A DNA stretch of 64,000 nt from Serratia quinivorans (GTDB taxonomy: Bacteria > Pseudomonadota > Gammaproteobacteria > Enterobacterales > Enterobacteriaceae): positions 186,001-250,000 of the forward strand of contig NZ_CAMKGL010000003.1 in NCBI RefSeq assembly GCF_946227985.1, in the 5' to 3' direction. Of the stretch, positions 1 to 9,893 are shown in pieces. Position numbers and translations under genes: made by a program. The stretch's first letter is position 1; each line of letters begins with the position of its first letter. The notes below the pieces were generated by a model. The model ran no database searches. It was not told where the DNA came from and saw only the letters and a program-made list of their open reading frames with translations.

Positions 1-53
1 TCCGTCGTCCAGATGCTTACCATCTAGATAATGAATTTAGAGAGCCGATTGCC

Positions 54-755
54 ATGATTACATGCAGAACAGCACAACAATGCGGGCAAGCTGACTTTGG
101 TTGGCTGCAGGCTCGTTACACCTTTTCTTTTGGACACTACTTCGATCCCAAGCTGATGGGCTATGCCTCATTGCGGGTGTTAAATCAAGAAGTGCTGGCA
201 CCGGGCGCATCGTTCCAGCCACGTACCTACCCCAGCGTGGATATCCTGAATTTAATCCTGCAGGGTAAAGCGGAATACCGCGACAGCGAAGGCAACACGG
301 TGAGCGCCAAGGCCGGTGAGGCTTTGCTGCTGGCCACTCAACCAGGGCTGAGCTACAGCGAGCAGAACATCAGCAGTGATACGCCGTTAACCCGCTTGCA
401 ACTGTGGCTGGATGCCTGCCCAGAGCGCACCAACGAACGCGTACAGCGTCTGATGCTGCCAGAGGCCGGTCTGACCCTGCTGGCCTCGCCAGACGGTGCT
501 CAGGGCAGCCTGCAACTGCGTCAACAGGTGTGGATCCACCATCTGGATTTACAGCCCGGTGAGCAACAAACGCTGGCGTTGAACGGACCCCGTGCCTATT
601 TACAGTCGATCCACGGCACCATTGAAGCCCATGGCGAACGTCACGACGGCCAACGGCTAACCTGCGGTGATGGGGCGTTTATCCATGAGGAGAACCGTCT
701 GACTGTCCGCGCCGAAACACCACTGCGCGCGCTGCTGATCGATTTGCCGGTGTAA
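54..755 (+). CDS. yhaK: Pirin-like bicupin protein YhaK
   Basis: A 233-residue protein that matches E. coli YhaK almost end to end (begins MITCRTAQQCGQADFGWLQA, ends LRALLIDLPV). It has the pirin layout of two cupin barrels; the N-terminal one carries the family stretch TFSFGHYFDP (about residues 23-32). YhaK is a cytosolic pirin homologue without an established physiological reaction; redox sensing and quercetinase-like activity have been suggested for the family. It is monocistronic, ends 16 bp before a bidirectional terminator, and faces the rnpB gene tail to tail. The 53 bases upstream hold only its leader. Confidence 0.93.
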   Translation: MITCRTAQQCGQADFGWLQARYTFSFGHYFDPKLMGYASLRVLNQEVLAPGASFQPRTYPSVDILNLILQGKAEYRDSEGNTVSAKAGEALLLATQPGLSYSEQNISSDTPLTRLQLWLDACPERTNERVQRLMLPEAGLTLLASPDGAQGSLQLRQQVWIHHLDLQPGEQQTLALNGPRAYLQSIHGTIEAHGERHDGQRLTCGDGAFIHEENRLTVRAETPLRALLIDLPV

Positions 756-771
756 TGGGCATCCAGAAAGG

Positions 772-810
772 AAAAAACCCCGCGTAACTTGCGTTACGCG
801 GGGTTTTCTT
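772..810. terminator. Bidirectional terminator between yhaK and rnpB
   Basis: A perfect 11-bp stem (778-788 pairing with 793-803) with a 4-base loop is flanked by an A-run on the left and a T-run on the right. It can therefore end yhaK on the plus strand and rnpB on the minus strand. Confidence 0.9.
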
Positions 811-816
811 TATAGA

Positions 817-1192
<376 letters not shown>

Positions 1193-1199
1193 GGCGCGG

Positions 1200-1228
1200 A
1201 TAGTAGCGTTGCGCTCACTGCAGGTCAA
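1200..1228 (-). promoter_or_regulatory. Promoter of rnpB
   Basis: On the minus strand TTGACC (1228-1223), a 17-bp spacer and TACTAT (1205-1200) lie 7 bases before the RNA start inferred from homology. It sits in the 41-bp gap after the rsmI stop codon, so rsmI readthrough would also enter rnpB. Confidence 0.85.
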
Positions 1229-1233
1229 CCGCT

Positions 1234-2097
1234 TTACTGTTCTTGTTGCTCTAAAGCATATTTATACAACGCATTTTTCTTCACGCCGTGGATCTCCGCC
1301 GCCAGTGCCGCCGCCTTTTTCAACGGCAGTTCTTTTTGCAGCAACGCCAGGGTTCGCAGCGCCTCCAGCGGCAATGCGTCCTCCTGCGCCTTGTGGCCTT
1401 CAACGATCAGTACCATTTCGCCACGGCGTCGGACTTCGTCTTCCTGCACCCAGGCCAGCAGTTCGCCAACCGGCGCGCCGGTAATGGACTCCCAGGTTTT
1501 GGTCAGCTCGCGCGCCAGCACCACATAACGCTGCGGCCCCCAGACGGTGACCATGTCCTGCAAACTTTCCAGCAAACGGTGGGTAGATTCGTAGAAAATC
1601 AACGTGCGCGGTTCCTCTGCCAGCGCCATCAGCGTATCCTTACGCCCCTTGGTTTTCGCCGGCAGGAACCCTTCGTAACAGAAGCGGTCTGAAGCCAAAC
1701 CGGCGGCACAGAGTGCGGTAGTTGCCGCACAGGCACCTGGCAGCGGCACCACGCGGATGCCGGCTTCGCGGCAACGGCGCACCAGGTGATAACCCGGATC
1801 GTTGATCAACGGCGTACCCGCATCGGAAACCAGCGCAATGCTCTGGCCTTCCTGCAGTTTCGCCAACAGTTGATCGGCCTTTTGTTGTTCGTTATGGTCA
1901 TGCAGCGCAAACAACCGCGCGCTAATCGCAAAGTGTTGCAACAGCAACCCGGTATGGCGCGTGTCTTCGGCCGCAATCAGATCAACGCTTTTCAGTACCT
2001 CTAACGCACGGTGGGTAATATCCCCTAAATTGCCGATTGGGGTGGGCACCACATACAGCGTTGATGCAGAAATGACTGATTGTTGGTGTTGATTCAT
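1234..2097 (-). CDS. rsmI: 16S rRNA 2'-O-ribose C1402 methyltransferase RsmI
   Basis: A 287-residue cytosolic enzyme that 2'-O-methylates C1402 in the decoding centre of 16S rRNA, using SAM. It shows the tetrapyrrole-methylase fold with [10 protein letters not shown] near residues 19-28 and the [12 protein letters not shown] loop near 91-102. The C-terminal [20 protein letters not shown] segment is the small helical RsmI RNA-binding domain. Length is normal for the family. It is divergent from lpoA, with 62 bp between the start codons, so their promoters share that gap. rnpB follows on the same strand. Confidence 0.95.
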   Translation of the reverse strand: MNQHQQSVISASTLYVVPTPIGNLGDITHRALEVLKSVDLIAAEDTRHTGLLLQHFAISARLFALHDHNEQQKADQLLAKLQEGQSIALVSDAGTPLINDPGYHLVRRCREAGIRVVPLPGACAATTALCAAGLASDRFCYEGFLPAKTKGRKDTLMALAEEPRTLIFYESTHRLLESLQDMVTVWGPQRYVVLARELTKTWESITGAPVGELLAWVQEDEVRRRGEMVLIVEGHKAQEDALPLEALRTLALLQKELPLKKAAALAAEIHGVKKNALYKYALEQQEQ

Positions 2098-2159
2098 TGT
2101 TTCATCCGGGTTGCCGATTTAATATTGAGCATCTTGAAAAAAACATCACTGGATACAGT

Positions 2160-4184
2160 ATGCTTTCCTCAACATTCGTTCGTACCAAAGCAGGGCGTTC
2201 AAAGCCTGTCCGACTTACCGCAGTTATCGCAGCAGCCCTTTTCCTTGCAGGCTGTCCGAGTCAGGCCCCGCAGACGCCGCCTGCCAATATACAGGACGAA
2301 GCGAGCGCCAGTTCCGATTACTATCTGCAGCAGTTGCAGCAAAGCAGCAATGATAACAAGGCTGACTGGCAATTACTTGCTATTCGCGCGTTGTTACGTG
2401 AAGGGAAACTGCCGCAGGCCAGTGAACAACTGAACCAACTGCCGAAAAACCTCAGCAACGTGCAGCAGGTGGAAAGCCAGTTGCTAACCGCAGAACTGCA
2501 GGTGGCGAACAAAAGCTACGTCAGCGCGCGCAGCACACTGGGCCATCTCGATAGCGGCTCGCTATCAGCCAATCAGCTGGTGCGCTTCTACCAGGCGCAG
2601 ATCGCGGCCAATCAGGGTAAACCTTCCCTGCCGCTAATCCGCGCTTACATTGCCCAAGAGCCACTGCTGACCGGCAAGGCACATCAAACCAACCTCGATC
2701 AAACCTGGCAGTCGCTGCTGCAGCTGACGCCACAGGACATGAACAGCCTGGTGATCAACGCCAATGAAAATGTGCTGCAAGGCTGGCTGGATCTGCTGCG
2801 GGTGTATCAGGACAACAAACAGGATCCTGACCTGCTGAAGGCCGGGATTAAAGACTGGCAGAACCGCTATCCGCAGAATCCGGCGGCAAAAACGTTACCG
2901 ACCCAGTTGAACCAGGTGCTGAACTTTACCCAGGCTTCCACGTCGAAAATCGCCCTGCTGCTGCCGTTGAACGGCCAGGCCAAAGTGTTCGCCGATGCGA
3001 TCCAAAAAGGCTTTGAAGCGGCTAAAAATGGCGTGACGCCTTCCACACCGGTTCAGCAACAGCAACCCGCCAGCGTACCTGAGCAGGCAGCGCAGCCTGC
3101 ATCAACCGATCAAAACGCCAATGGGGCGGTCAGCACCTCAGCACCAGATGCGGCCCCGGTAACCGCCGCCCAGCCGTCTGCGCCTTCTACTGCGCCAATG
3201 ACACCGCCGCAGGCCGCTAACGCACAGATTAAAGTGTATGATACCTCCAGCCAGCCGCTGGCCGCGTTGCTGACGCAGGCACAGCAGGATGGCGCGACCC
3301 TGGTGGTCGGTCCGTTGCTGAAAGAAAACGTCGACCAACTGGCCGGCAGCACCACTACGCTGAACGTGCTGGCGCTCAATCAACCGGAAACGCCAAAAGA
3401 TAACCCGAATATCTGTTACTTCGCCCTTTCTCCGGAAGACGAAGCACGTGATGCAGCCCGTCACATTTGGGAACAGCAGAAGCGGCAGCCGCTGTTGCTG
3501 ATCCCACGCGGTGCCTTCGGCGATCGCGTTGCCAAAGCCTTTAACCAGGAGTGGCAGAAACTCGGTGGCCAAACCGTGCTGCAGCAAGGCATTGGTTCCG
3601 CCAGTGAACTGCGCCAGATGGTCAACAGCGGTGGCATTCGCATGTCCGGTACGCCAATCTCCGCAGCACCGGCGCCGCAGGCGGTGACCATTGCCGGGCT
3701 GACTATTCCGGCACCACCAAGCGATACGCCTGCAACCAGCGGTGGCAGCGTAGACTCGGTCTATATCGTCGCCACCCAGTCTCAGTTGACGCTGATCAAA
3801 CCGATGATCGACATGGCGACCAACTCGCGCAGCAAACCGGCAATGTACGCCAGTTCCCGCAGCTACCAGGCCGGTGCCGGTCCGGACTTCCGCCTGGAAA
3901 TGGAAGGCCTGCAGTTCAGTGATATTCCGTTGTTGGCCGGCGCTAACCCGCAGTTGTTGCAGCAGGCAAGCAGCCAGTTCCGCAACGATTATTCGCTGGT
4001 GCGTCTGTACGCAATGGGGATGGATGCCTGGACATTGTCCAACCACTTTGCTGAAATGCGCCAGTTGCCTGGCTTCCAGGTCTCTGGCACTACTGGTGTA
4101 CTCACCGCCGCGCCAGGCTGTGTGATCAACAGAAAGCTGCCTTGGCTGCAATACCGTCAGGGCACGGTCGTTCCGGTCTCTTGA
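2160..4184 (+). CDS. lpoA: Penicillin-binding protein activator LpoA (outer-membrane lipoprotein)
   Basis: LpoA is an outer-membrane lipoprotein that reaches through the periplasm to activate the transpeptidase PBP1A. The chosen start gives [12 protein letters not shown], then a hydrophobic signal and the lipobox LAGC; an in-frame upstream ATG at 2097 would bury the signal and is rejected. The N-terminal TPR-like domain (to about residue 255) is followed by the LppC/LBP-like fold ([20 protein letters not shown]). That fold is interrupted by a Q/A/P/S-rich insert near residues 300-350, a variable segment also present in other enterobacterial LpoA proteins. The C-terminus ([17 protein letters not shown]) is intact. 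yraN starts inside its last codons. Confidence 0.95.
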   Translation: MLSSTFVRTKAGRSKPVRLTAVIAAALFLAGCPSQAPQTPPANIQDEASASSDYYLQQLQQSSNDNKADWQLLAIRALLREGKLPQASEQLNQLPKNLSNVQQVESQLLTAELQVANKSYVSARSTLGHLDSGSLSANQLVRFYQAQIAANQGKPSLPLIRAYIAQEPLLTGKAHQTNLDQTWQSLLQLTPQDMNSLVINANENVLQGWLDLLRVYQDNKQDPDLLKAGIKDWQNRYPQNPAAKTLPTQLNQVLNFTQASTSKIALLLPLNGQAKVFADAIQKGFEAAKNGVTPSTPVQQQQPASVPEQAAQPASTDQNANGAVSTSAPDAAPVTAAQPSAPSTAPMTPPQAANAQIKVYDTSSQPLAALLTQAQQDGATLVVGPLLKENVDQLAGSTTTLNVLALNQPETPKDNPNICYFALSPEDEARDAARHIWEQQKRQPLLLIPRGAFGDRVAKAFNQEWQKLGGQTVLQQGIGSASELRQMVNSGGIRMSGTPISAAPAPQAVTIAGLTIPAPPSDTPATSGGSVDSVYIVATQSQLTLIKPMIDMATNSRSKPAMYASSRSYQAGAGPDFRLEMEGLQFSDIPLLAGANPQLLQQASSQFRNDYSLVRLYAMGMDAWTLSNHFAEMRQLPGFQVSGTTGVLTAAPGCVINRKLPWLQYRQGTVVPVS

Positions 4185-4534
4185 GTCAACGCGCCATAGG
4201 GGCGGGCTATGAGTTACAGGCCCGCCACTATCTGGAACGCGCCGGGCTCACCTTCTGCGCCGCCAATGTGGTGATGCGCGGCGGTGAGCTCGATCTCATC
4301 ATGCGCGATGGTCAAACCTGGGTGTTCGTTGAAGTCCGCTACCGCCGCAGTGACGCTTTTGGTGGTGCGGCTGCCAGCGTCACTTATCGCAAGCAGCAGC
4401 GGTTGCTGCATGCCGCCGCCGTGTGGCTGGCGGGACGCGGAGCCAGTTTTGACACATCGTCTTGCCGTTTTGATGTTTTGGCCATCACCGGTAGCCAGTT
4501 AGAATGGATACCCAACGCCTTCAATGCGGATTAA
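4142..4534 (+). CDS. yraN: YraN, UPF0102 endonuclease-like protein
   Basis: A 130-residue member of UPF0102. The core [11 protein letters not shown]...VFVEVRYRR (about residues 47-68) is the E-x-D and E-V-K/R pattern of a restriction-endonuclease-like fold, as in Holliday-junction-resolvase-type nucleases; no reaction is established for it. The start is a TTG that overlaps the end of lpoA by 43 bp, the same arrangement as in E. coli, which implies translational coupling. The C-terminus IPNAFNAD matches the family. Confidence 0.9.
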   Translation: MAAIPSGHGRSGLLSQRAIGAGYELQARHYLERAGLTFCAANVVMRGGELDLIMRDGQTWVFVEVRYRRSDAFGGAAASVTYRKQQRLLHAAAVWLAGRGASFDTSSCRFDVLAITGSQLEWIPNAFNAD

Positions 4535-4585
4535 TCGTGATTTACCGGTGCAGACCGGCCCTTTGACTTAGTGGATTAATACAAC

Positions 4586-5176
4586 GTGCTGGATAGAATT
4601 AAAGCCTGTTTTACCGAAAGCATCCAAACCCAGATTGCGGCAGCGGAGGCCTTGCCCGACGCCATTTCGCGTGCTGCGATGACGCTGGTTCAATCCTTAC
4701 TTAACGGTAATAAAATTCTGTGCTGCGGCAACGGCACCTCGGCAGCCAACGCGCAGCATTTCGCCGCCAGCATGATCAATCGCTTTGAAACCGAGCGCCC
4801 AAGCCTGCCGGCCATTGCGCTGAATGCCGATAACGTGGTGCTGACGGCGATCACCAACGATCGGCTGCACGACGAAGTTTATGCCAAACAGGTGCGCGCG
4901 CTCGGCCATGCCGGCGACGTATTGCTGGCGATTTCCACCCGCGGCAACAGCCGTGATATTGTGAAAGCGGTCGAAGCCGCAGTGACGCGCGACATGACGA
5001 TCGTCGCACTGACCGGCTATGACGGCGGTGAACTGGCCGGCTTGCTCGGCCAGCAGGATGTCGAGATCCGCATTCCATCACACCGCAGTGCACGTATTCA
5101 GGAAATGCATATGCTTACCGTAAATTGCCTATGCGACCTGATTGATAGTACGTTGTTTCCCCACCAGGACGAATAA
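4586..5176 (+). CDS. diaA: DnaA initiator-associating protein DiaA
   Basis: A 196-residue SIS-domain protein nearly identical to E. coli DiaA, including the [20 protein letters not shown] phosphosugar-like loop (about residues 46-65) and the C-terminal [20 protein letters not shown]. DiaA tetramers bind several DnaA molecules and promote ordered DnaA assembly and timely initiation at oriC. The start codon is GTG at 4586, which gives the family length. It lies between yraN and dolP on the same strand, 9 bp ahead of dolP. Confidence 0.95.
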   Translation: MLDRIKACFTESIQTQIAAAEALPDAISRAAMTLVQSLLNGNKILCCGNGTSAANAQHFAASMINRFETERPSLPAIALNADNVVLTAITNDRLHDEVYAKQVRALGHAGDVLLAISTRGNSRDIVKAVEAAVTRDMTIVALTGYDGGELAGLLGQQDVEIRIPSHRSARIQEMHMLTVNCLCDLIDSTLFPHQDE

Positions 5177-5185
5177 GGAACTGAA

Positions 5186-5761
5186 ATGAAGCTGAGAGCC
5201 ACATTTGCAGTGCTGTCCAGCGCCCTGCTGTTACAAGGCTGTATTGCAGGCGTTGTCGTTGGCAGCGCCGCCGTAGCCACCAAAACTGCCACCGACCCAC
5301 GTAGCGTCGGGACTCAGGTAGACGACGGCACGCTGGAAGCCCGGGTTGAAAACGCCCTGAGTAAAGATCAGCAGTTGAAAAAAGATGCCCGGGTGGTTGC
5401 GACCGCCTATCAGGGTAAGGTGTTACTGACCGGCCAGGCGCCGAATACCGATCTGGCCGCCCGCGCCAAGCAGATCGCGATGGGTGTTGAAGGCACTACC
5501 GAAGTGTATAACGAGGTCCGTCAGGGTACGCCGGTCAGTCTGAGCACTGCGTCTTCCGACACCTGGATTACCACCAAGGTGCGTTCACAATTGCTCGCCA
5601 GCGATGCAGTGAAGTCTTCCAATGTGAAAGTCACCACCGAAAATGGTGAAGTGTTCCTGCTGGGTCTGGTCACGCAACAGGAAGCGCAGTCTGCGGCGCA
5701 GACTGCCAGCCAGGTCGGCGGCGTGAAACACGTTACCACCGCCTTTACCTATGTAAAATAA
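5186..5761 (+). CDS. dolP: Division/outer-membrane-stress lipoprotein DolP (YraP), dual BON domains
   Basis: A 191-residue outer-membrane lipoprotein with lipobox LLLQGC (Cys19), then two BON domains (about residues 48-115 and 125-190) built on the repeated pattern EARVENAL...VLLTGQ and TKVRSQLL...VFLLGL. DolP sits at the division site, binds anionic phospholipid and supports outer-membrane integrity and BAM function. The ATG at 5186 is preceded by AAGGAA. It closes the lpoA-yraN-diaA-dolP block, and hairpins follow the stop codon. Confidence 0.95.
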   Translation: MKLRATFAVLSSALLLQGCIAGVVVGSAAVATKTATDPRSVGTQVDDGTLEARVENALSKDQQLKKDARVVATAYQGKVLLTGQAPNTDLAARAKQIAMGVEGTTEVYNEVRQGTPVSLSTASSDTWITTKVRSQLLASDAVKSSNVKVTTENGEVFLLGLVTQQEAQSAAQTASQVGGVKHVTTAFTYVK

Positions 5762-5767
5762 CAGCTT

Positions 5768-5832
5768 GCCGGGGGAGATAGCTTCAGCGCTGTCTGATGC
5801 TCTCGCCCCGGCCCTCTCCCACTGGGGAGAGG
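5768..5832. repeat. Two intergenic hairpins after dolP (possible REP-like unit)
   Basis: The gap between dolP and mtgA (convergent genes) contains a bulged GC-rich stem (5769-5778 with 5801-5811) and a perfect 8-bp stem (5813-5820 with 5825-5832). Neither has a clear T-run on either strand. Stems of this CCTCTCCC/GGGAGAGG type recur between genes in many proteobacteria, so this may be a repeat or a 3'-end stabiliser. I cannot count copies from one window. Confidence 0.45.
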
Positions 5833-5842
5833 AAAAGCTGAC

Positions 5843-6574
5843 TCAATCCAGATTATTTTCTTTCAGAAACCCTTCGCCACCCAACTGACGCATCTGGCGC
5901 ATGATCCACTGCTGCCGTTGTACCACGTAGCCGGAAGGCGCATTGGCTTTGAAGCGATGCGGGTTGGGCAATACTGCCGCCAGCAATGCCGCCTCTGAGG
6001 CCGTCAGACGTTTGGCCGGTTTATTGAAAAATCGCTGTGACGCTTCCTCCACACCGAAGACACCGTCGCCGAACTCCACGATATTCAGATAAACCGTCAG
6101 GATCCGTCGCTTGGTCCACACCAGCTCAATACCCGATGTCAACCCGGCTTCCAACCCTTTACGCAGCCAACTGCGGCCATCCCACAGGAACAGGTTCTTC
6201 GCCGTTTGCTGGGACAGCGTAGAGGCACCACGGATACGCGTGGGCCGCCGCTCGTTGTGGCTAAACGCCTTTTCGATCGCCGCCACGTCAAATCCCCAAT
6301 GTTCCGGGAACTTCTGATCTTCCGCCGCCATCACCGCCAATGCCATCTGCGGGGATATATCGTCCATTGATACCCAATCGGAATGCGCCACATAGCCAAA
6401 GTCGCCCCTCAACCAGGCGCCGACCTGCCGTTCAACCATCACCGCAGAAAAAGGCACTGGCAGAAAGGCGAAGACGACGATCCCCAGTAGCCACGCGCCG
6501 ACCAACGCAATTAATCCACGTTTCAGCCAAAACCAGGGCCGGGAAAATATCGATTTGCCCGCAGATTTTCTCAT
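5843..6574 (-). CDS. mtgA: Monofunctional peptidoglycan glycosyltransferase MtgA
   Basis: A 243-residue inner-membrane glycosyltransferase (GT51) that polymerises lipid II into glycan strands without transpeptidation. One N-terminal membrane segment (about residues 17-39) precedes the GT51 domain, with [14 protein letters not shown] carrying the catalytic Glu, then [16 protein letters not shown] and [24 protein letters not shown]. The ATG overlaps the elbB stop codon (ATGA), so the two are translationally coupled in one minus-strand operon. Confidence 0.96.
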   Translation of the reverse strand: MRKSAGKSIFSRPWFWLKRGLIALVGAWLLGIVVFAFLPVPFSAVMVERQVGAWLRGDFGYVAHSDWVSMDDISPQMALAVMAAEDQKFPEHWGFDVAAIEKAFSHNERRPTRIRGASTLSQQTAKNLFLWDGRSWLRKGLEAGLTSGIELVWTKRRILTVYLNIVEFGDGVFGVEEASQRFFNKPAKRLTASEAALLAAVLPNPHRFKANAPSGYVVQRQQWIMRQMRQLGGEGFLKENNLD

Positions 6575-7224
6575 TCAGTCAAATCCAGCACCCGTGAAAC
6601 CAGCTTATCAATTCCGCTGGCCGCCTCACCGATCGATTTCGCCAGCATATAGGCCGGCGTAGTCACCACTTTGTTCTCAGCATCCACTACGATGTCGTCA
6701 ACCGGACAAATCACTGGCTCACCGCCCATGGCATCAATCACTTCACCAAGGTCAGGATCGTTGCCAATGGTCAGCCGCACTTGTTGATCCAGCAACTTCG
6801 GCAGCAAGGCAGGCGCAATGCACATAAAACCGATTGGTTTATTTGCCTTATGCATTTGCTGCGTTAACTTAGCCAGATCCTTATCAATCCAGCATTCCGC
6901 ACCTTCACTGGCAAAACTGCTGAGGTTCTTTGCCGCACCAAAGCCACCGGGGACGATCAGGGCATCGAGTTGGCTGGCGTCGGCCTGCGAAAGCGGCTGG
7001 ACGTTGCCTCTGGCAATGCGTGCAGACTCCACTAAAACATTGCGACTCTCCGGCATTTCATCGCCAGATAAATGATTAATAACATGAAGTTGAGATTTAT
7101 CAGGGGCAAAGCACACCGCCTGCGCCCCCGCCCGGTCCAACGCCAGCAGCGTCAGGACGGCTTCATGGATCTCCGTACCGTCATAAACCCCACAGCCACT
7201 CAGCACTACGCCAACGTTTTTCAT
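6571..7224 (-). CDS. elbB: ElbB, DJ-1/PfpI-type glyoxalase
   Basis: A 217-residue class I glutamine-amidotransferase-like protein of the DJ-1/PfpI superfamily, starting [20 protein letters not shown]; the longer upstream frame lacks homology. The nucleophile region is [11 protein letters not shown] with Cys near residue 135. E. coli ElbB has weak glyoxalase activity and was once linked to isoprenoid synthesis; its true role is unclear. It lies upstream of mtgA with a 4-bp overlap and downstream of arcB, with the ArcZ sRNA antisense-oriented in the gap. Confidence 0.94.
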   Translation of the reverse strand: MKNVGVVLSGCGVYDGTEIHEAVLTLLALDRAGAQAVCFAPDKSQLHVINHLSGDEMPESRNVLVESARIARGNVQPLSQADASQLDALIVPGGFGAAKNLSSFASEGAECWIDKDLAKLTQQMHKANKPIGFMCIAPALLPKLLDQQVRLTIGNDPDLGEVIDAMGGEPVICPVDDIVVDAENKVVTTPAYMLAKSIGEAASGIDKLVSRVLDLTE

Positions 7225-7344
7225 CACCCTTCCTCCCGTCGCTACTGTCAACTGGTAAGTGCTCTGAGTTGACAAACACTAATCTACATCACACATTTTA
7301 ATGAATCTTCTAACAAGAGCGCTTACATTTGCTATGTTGTTGGC

Positions 7345-7471
7345 TGTATGATGTTTAGGAATTCTCTACAACCTGCTCGACCAGAACATTAAAACCAATA
7401 CGCAGGTTCACAATTTCCCTGGTGTTGGCGCAATATTCGCGCACCCCGGCCTAGGTCGGGGTCATTTTTTT
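7345..7471 (+). ncRNA. arcZ: ArcZ (RyhA/SraH) Hfq-dependent small RNA
   Basis: Located exactly as in E. coli, between elbB and arcB on the opposite strand. The 3' half, from about 7411, matches the processed, active part of ArcZ: the seed-containing ATTTCCCTGGTGTTGGCG block, GCAATATTCGCGCACCCC, then the terminator hairpin CCCCGGCCTAGGTCGGGG and eight T residues at 7465-7472. ArcZ activates rpoS translation and represses many mRNAs; in E. coli its gene is repressed by ArcA~P while ArcZ lowers arcB mRNA. A -10-like TATGTT at 7333-7338 supports a start near 7345, good to about 5 bases. The terminator overlaps the arcB stop codon. Confidence 0.87.
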
Positions 7472-9801
7472 TCAGCTTCCGCTACCCACTCACGCAGTAC
7501 CTGCACATCGTTGCGCCATTCCTGCTTCAACTCATCAACCCAATCTTGCACGTTATCCCACCACGCCGGCAGCGTCGGGGTTTGAATTTGCTGTGCAATC
7601 TGTTGCAGATGGCGCAGGCCAACCGAGCCGGCGGCACCTTTGATTTTATGCCCCTCTTCCGTGATGCCTTTCTGGTCGCGCGCCGTCATATTGGAATCCA
7701 GCACCGCCAGATAACCCGGCATCATCTGCTCAAACATCTCCAGGCTCTGATGAATCAACTGCGGCCCCACCAGGTCCATATACTGTTCCAGCATGGTGGT
7801 ATCCAGTAAAGACTCATTAATCTTCATCGTCTTTTGCTCCGTTTTCTTTGTGGTGTGAGAGGGTTGATGATCCCAGTACTGTTTAATCACCCTGGTCAGC
7901 GCCGGTACCGACAGCGGCTTGCTCAGCACATCGTCCATTCCCGCGTCCAGGTACTCTTTTTTATCTTTCAGCACGTTGGCAGTCAGCGCAACCAGCGGCG
8001 GCAACGCCTGCCCGGCATAGCGCTCACGCAGTATCCGGGCGATATCCAGCCCGGTCATATCCGGCAGTTGGATGTCCAACAGCACCAGATCGAACTCGTC
8101 CGGATCAAACATGGCCAGCGCATCCTGGCCGTTCATCGCCACTTCAACGCTGTTACCCAGCTTCTCCAGCACCGAACGCGCCACAATCACGTTCAGCTCA
8201 ATATCTTCCACCAGCAGGATATGCAGCGCCGGCAATGGCAGTTCCTCTTCGACTGCCGTTTCACTTTCAGCTTCCAGCACCGCCGGTGCCTTGATGGATA
8301 AGGTGAAGCAAGAACCCTGCCCCTGTACGCTGTTGACGGTGATATCGCCGCCCATGCTCTGCGCCAGACGTTTGGAAACCGCCAGCCCAATACCGGTGCC
8401 GGTGGCCGGACGGCCGCCGTGCTGATCCTTCACCTGATAATACATGGCGAAAATCTTGTCCTGTTCATCCTGCGGAATGCCCATACCGGAGTCTTCCACT
8501 TCAAACACCAGTCGATCCTGATCTTCACGCCGCACACGCACCACAATTTGCCCCTGCGGAGTAAACTTCACCGCGTTGCCGATCAGATTCCACAGGATCT
8601 GCCGCAGACGGGTGCCATCGGCGATGATTTGCTGCGGCAGCGGTTGCTGCGGCTCCATCACAAACTGCAATCCTTTCGGCTGCACCAGCAGGCCGGAGAG
8701 GTTTTCCAGATCGGCCAGGAAGCCGGTAAAGTCCACCGGTTGATTGTCGAGCTGCACTTTACGGCGCTCGAGTTTGTCCATCTCGATAATGTCATTGAAG
8801 ATATTACCCAGCGTGATGGCGCTGACATGGATGGTTTTGAGGTATTTCAGCTGTTCGTCGTTTAACTCGGTGTCGAGGAGGATGCGACTCAGGCCGACGA
8901 TGCCGTTAAGCGGCGTACGAAGCTCGTGGCTGATCGTTGAGATGAAGGTGGTCTTGTCCCTGCTGGCATTCTCCAGCGCGTCCTGATAGCGCTTACGTTC
9001 GGTTATATCGCGACCAAAGCCCATAAGGCCGTGGCGTTTGCCCACGCGGTCATAAAACGGCACCTTGCGCAGCTCAAAACAGGCCTTGCGACCATCCGGG
9101 TAAACCAGCCACTGTTCGTAGGTCAGTGAGACGTTGTGACGGAACACTTTCTCGTCGGTTTCAATGACCTTCTCGGCAATTTCCTGACTATAGACGTCAA
9201 AGGGGGTCAGACCGATCAGCTGCTTTTCGCTTTTGCCGGTCAGCAGTTCCATCGCCCGGTTACAGCCAGAGAACTCTTTGTCTTCATTGCGGTAATAGAC
9301 CAGATCCGGTGAAGCATCGAGGAAGGAACGCAATAACGCCGACTGCTGACCCAGTTCGATCTGCGCCAGTTCGCGCTGCTCCATCTCACCCGTCAGTTTG
9401 TCCATCACCTGCTGACGTTCTTCTTCCGCCTTGATACGGTCGGCAATTTCCTGATTCAGTTGGCTGATGTTGTCCTTGAGCTGTTGGTTAAGCTCCAGGT
9501 CGCGGTGGCGCATCTCTTCGAGCTTATCCACCAGCCGCGTCAGGCGCTGGCGTGACTCCTCAAGCTGCTCGACCACCACCGACAGAAAGTAGACCGCCCA
9601 TGGCGTAATCAGCAGGCCGAAGAAGATTGAACGCACCACGTCGATGCTTTCTACTTCCCCGCGCAGCAGCATGGTGACCGCCATCTGTACCACCATCGCC
9701 AGCACCACCAGCGCCGATGCCAGCAGCAGCGAAAAGCGCACCAGCCCCAGTTTTACCATTAAATCAACGTAGTACTGGGCTAACACCCGGATTTGCTTCA
9801 T
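7462..9801 (-). CDS. arcB: Aerobic respiration control hybrid sensor kinase ArcB
   Basis: A 779-residue tripartite inner-membrane kinase that phosphorylates ArcA when quinones are reduced. Two N-terminal membrane helices (about 23-47 and 57-77) precede a coiled-coil linker, a PAS domain with redox cysteines Cys180 and Cys241, the histidine kinase core (STISHELRTPLNG, His292; ATPase G boxes to about 505), a receiver (LVLLDIQLPD, Asp576) and an HPt domain (EEGHKIKGAAGS, His718). The start used is MKQIRVLAQYYVD; four extra codons upstream are ignored. The linker near residues 120-150 and the receiver-HPt spacer differ from E. coli, as expected for non-catalytic parts. The 3' end overlaps ArcZ. 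Confidence 0.97.
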   Translation of the reverse strand: MKQIRVLAQYYVDLMVKLGLVRFSLLLASALVVLAMVVQMAVTMLLRGEVESIDVVRSIFFGLLITPWAVYFLSVVVEQLEESRQRLTRLVDKLEEMRHRDLELNQQLKDNISQLNQEIADRIKAEEERQQVMDKLTGEMEQRELAQIELGQQSALLRSFLDASPDLVYYRNEDKEFSGCNRAMELLTGKSEKQLIGLTPFDVYSQEIAEKVIETDEKVFRHNVSLTYEQWLVYPDGRKACFELRKVPFYDRVGKRHGLMGFGRDITERKRYQDALENASRDKTTFISTISHELRTPLNGIVGLSRILLDTELNDEQLKYLKTIHVSAITLGNIFNDIIEMDKLERRKVQLDNQPVDFTGFLADLENLSGLLVQPKGLQFVMEPQQPLPQQIIADGTRLRQILWNLIGNAVKFTPQGQIVVRVRREDQDRLVFEVEDSGMGIPQDEQDKIFAMYYQVKDQHGGRPATGTGIGLAVSKRLAQSMGGDITVNSVQGQGSCFTLSIKAPAVLEAESETAVEEELPLPALHILLVEDIELNVIVARSVLEKLGNSVEVAMNGQDALAMFDPDEFDLVLLDIQLPDMTGLDIARILRERYAGQALPPLVALTANVLKDKKEYLDAGMDDVLSKPLSVPALTRVIKQYWDHQPSHTTKKTEQKTMKINESLLDTTMLEQYMDLVGPQLIHQSLEMFEQMMPGYLAVLDSNMTARDQKGITEEGHKIKGAAGSVGLRHLQQIAQQIQTPTLPAWWDNVQDWVDELKQEWRNDVQVLREWVAEAEKK

Positions 9802-9893
9802 AGCCGCTCCCATCAGACAGAATCTTGTAAATCATACCGTAAAACCCCGAGGAGATAAGAAAGCAAACGCCGAAGTGTGGGAAAGATTGCAAA

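Noticed and set aside
3138-4151. 337-codon minus-strand frame
   Set aside because: Shadow of lpoA; no protein family recognised, and lpoA is clearly coding in the opposite direction.
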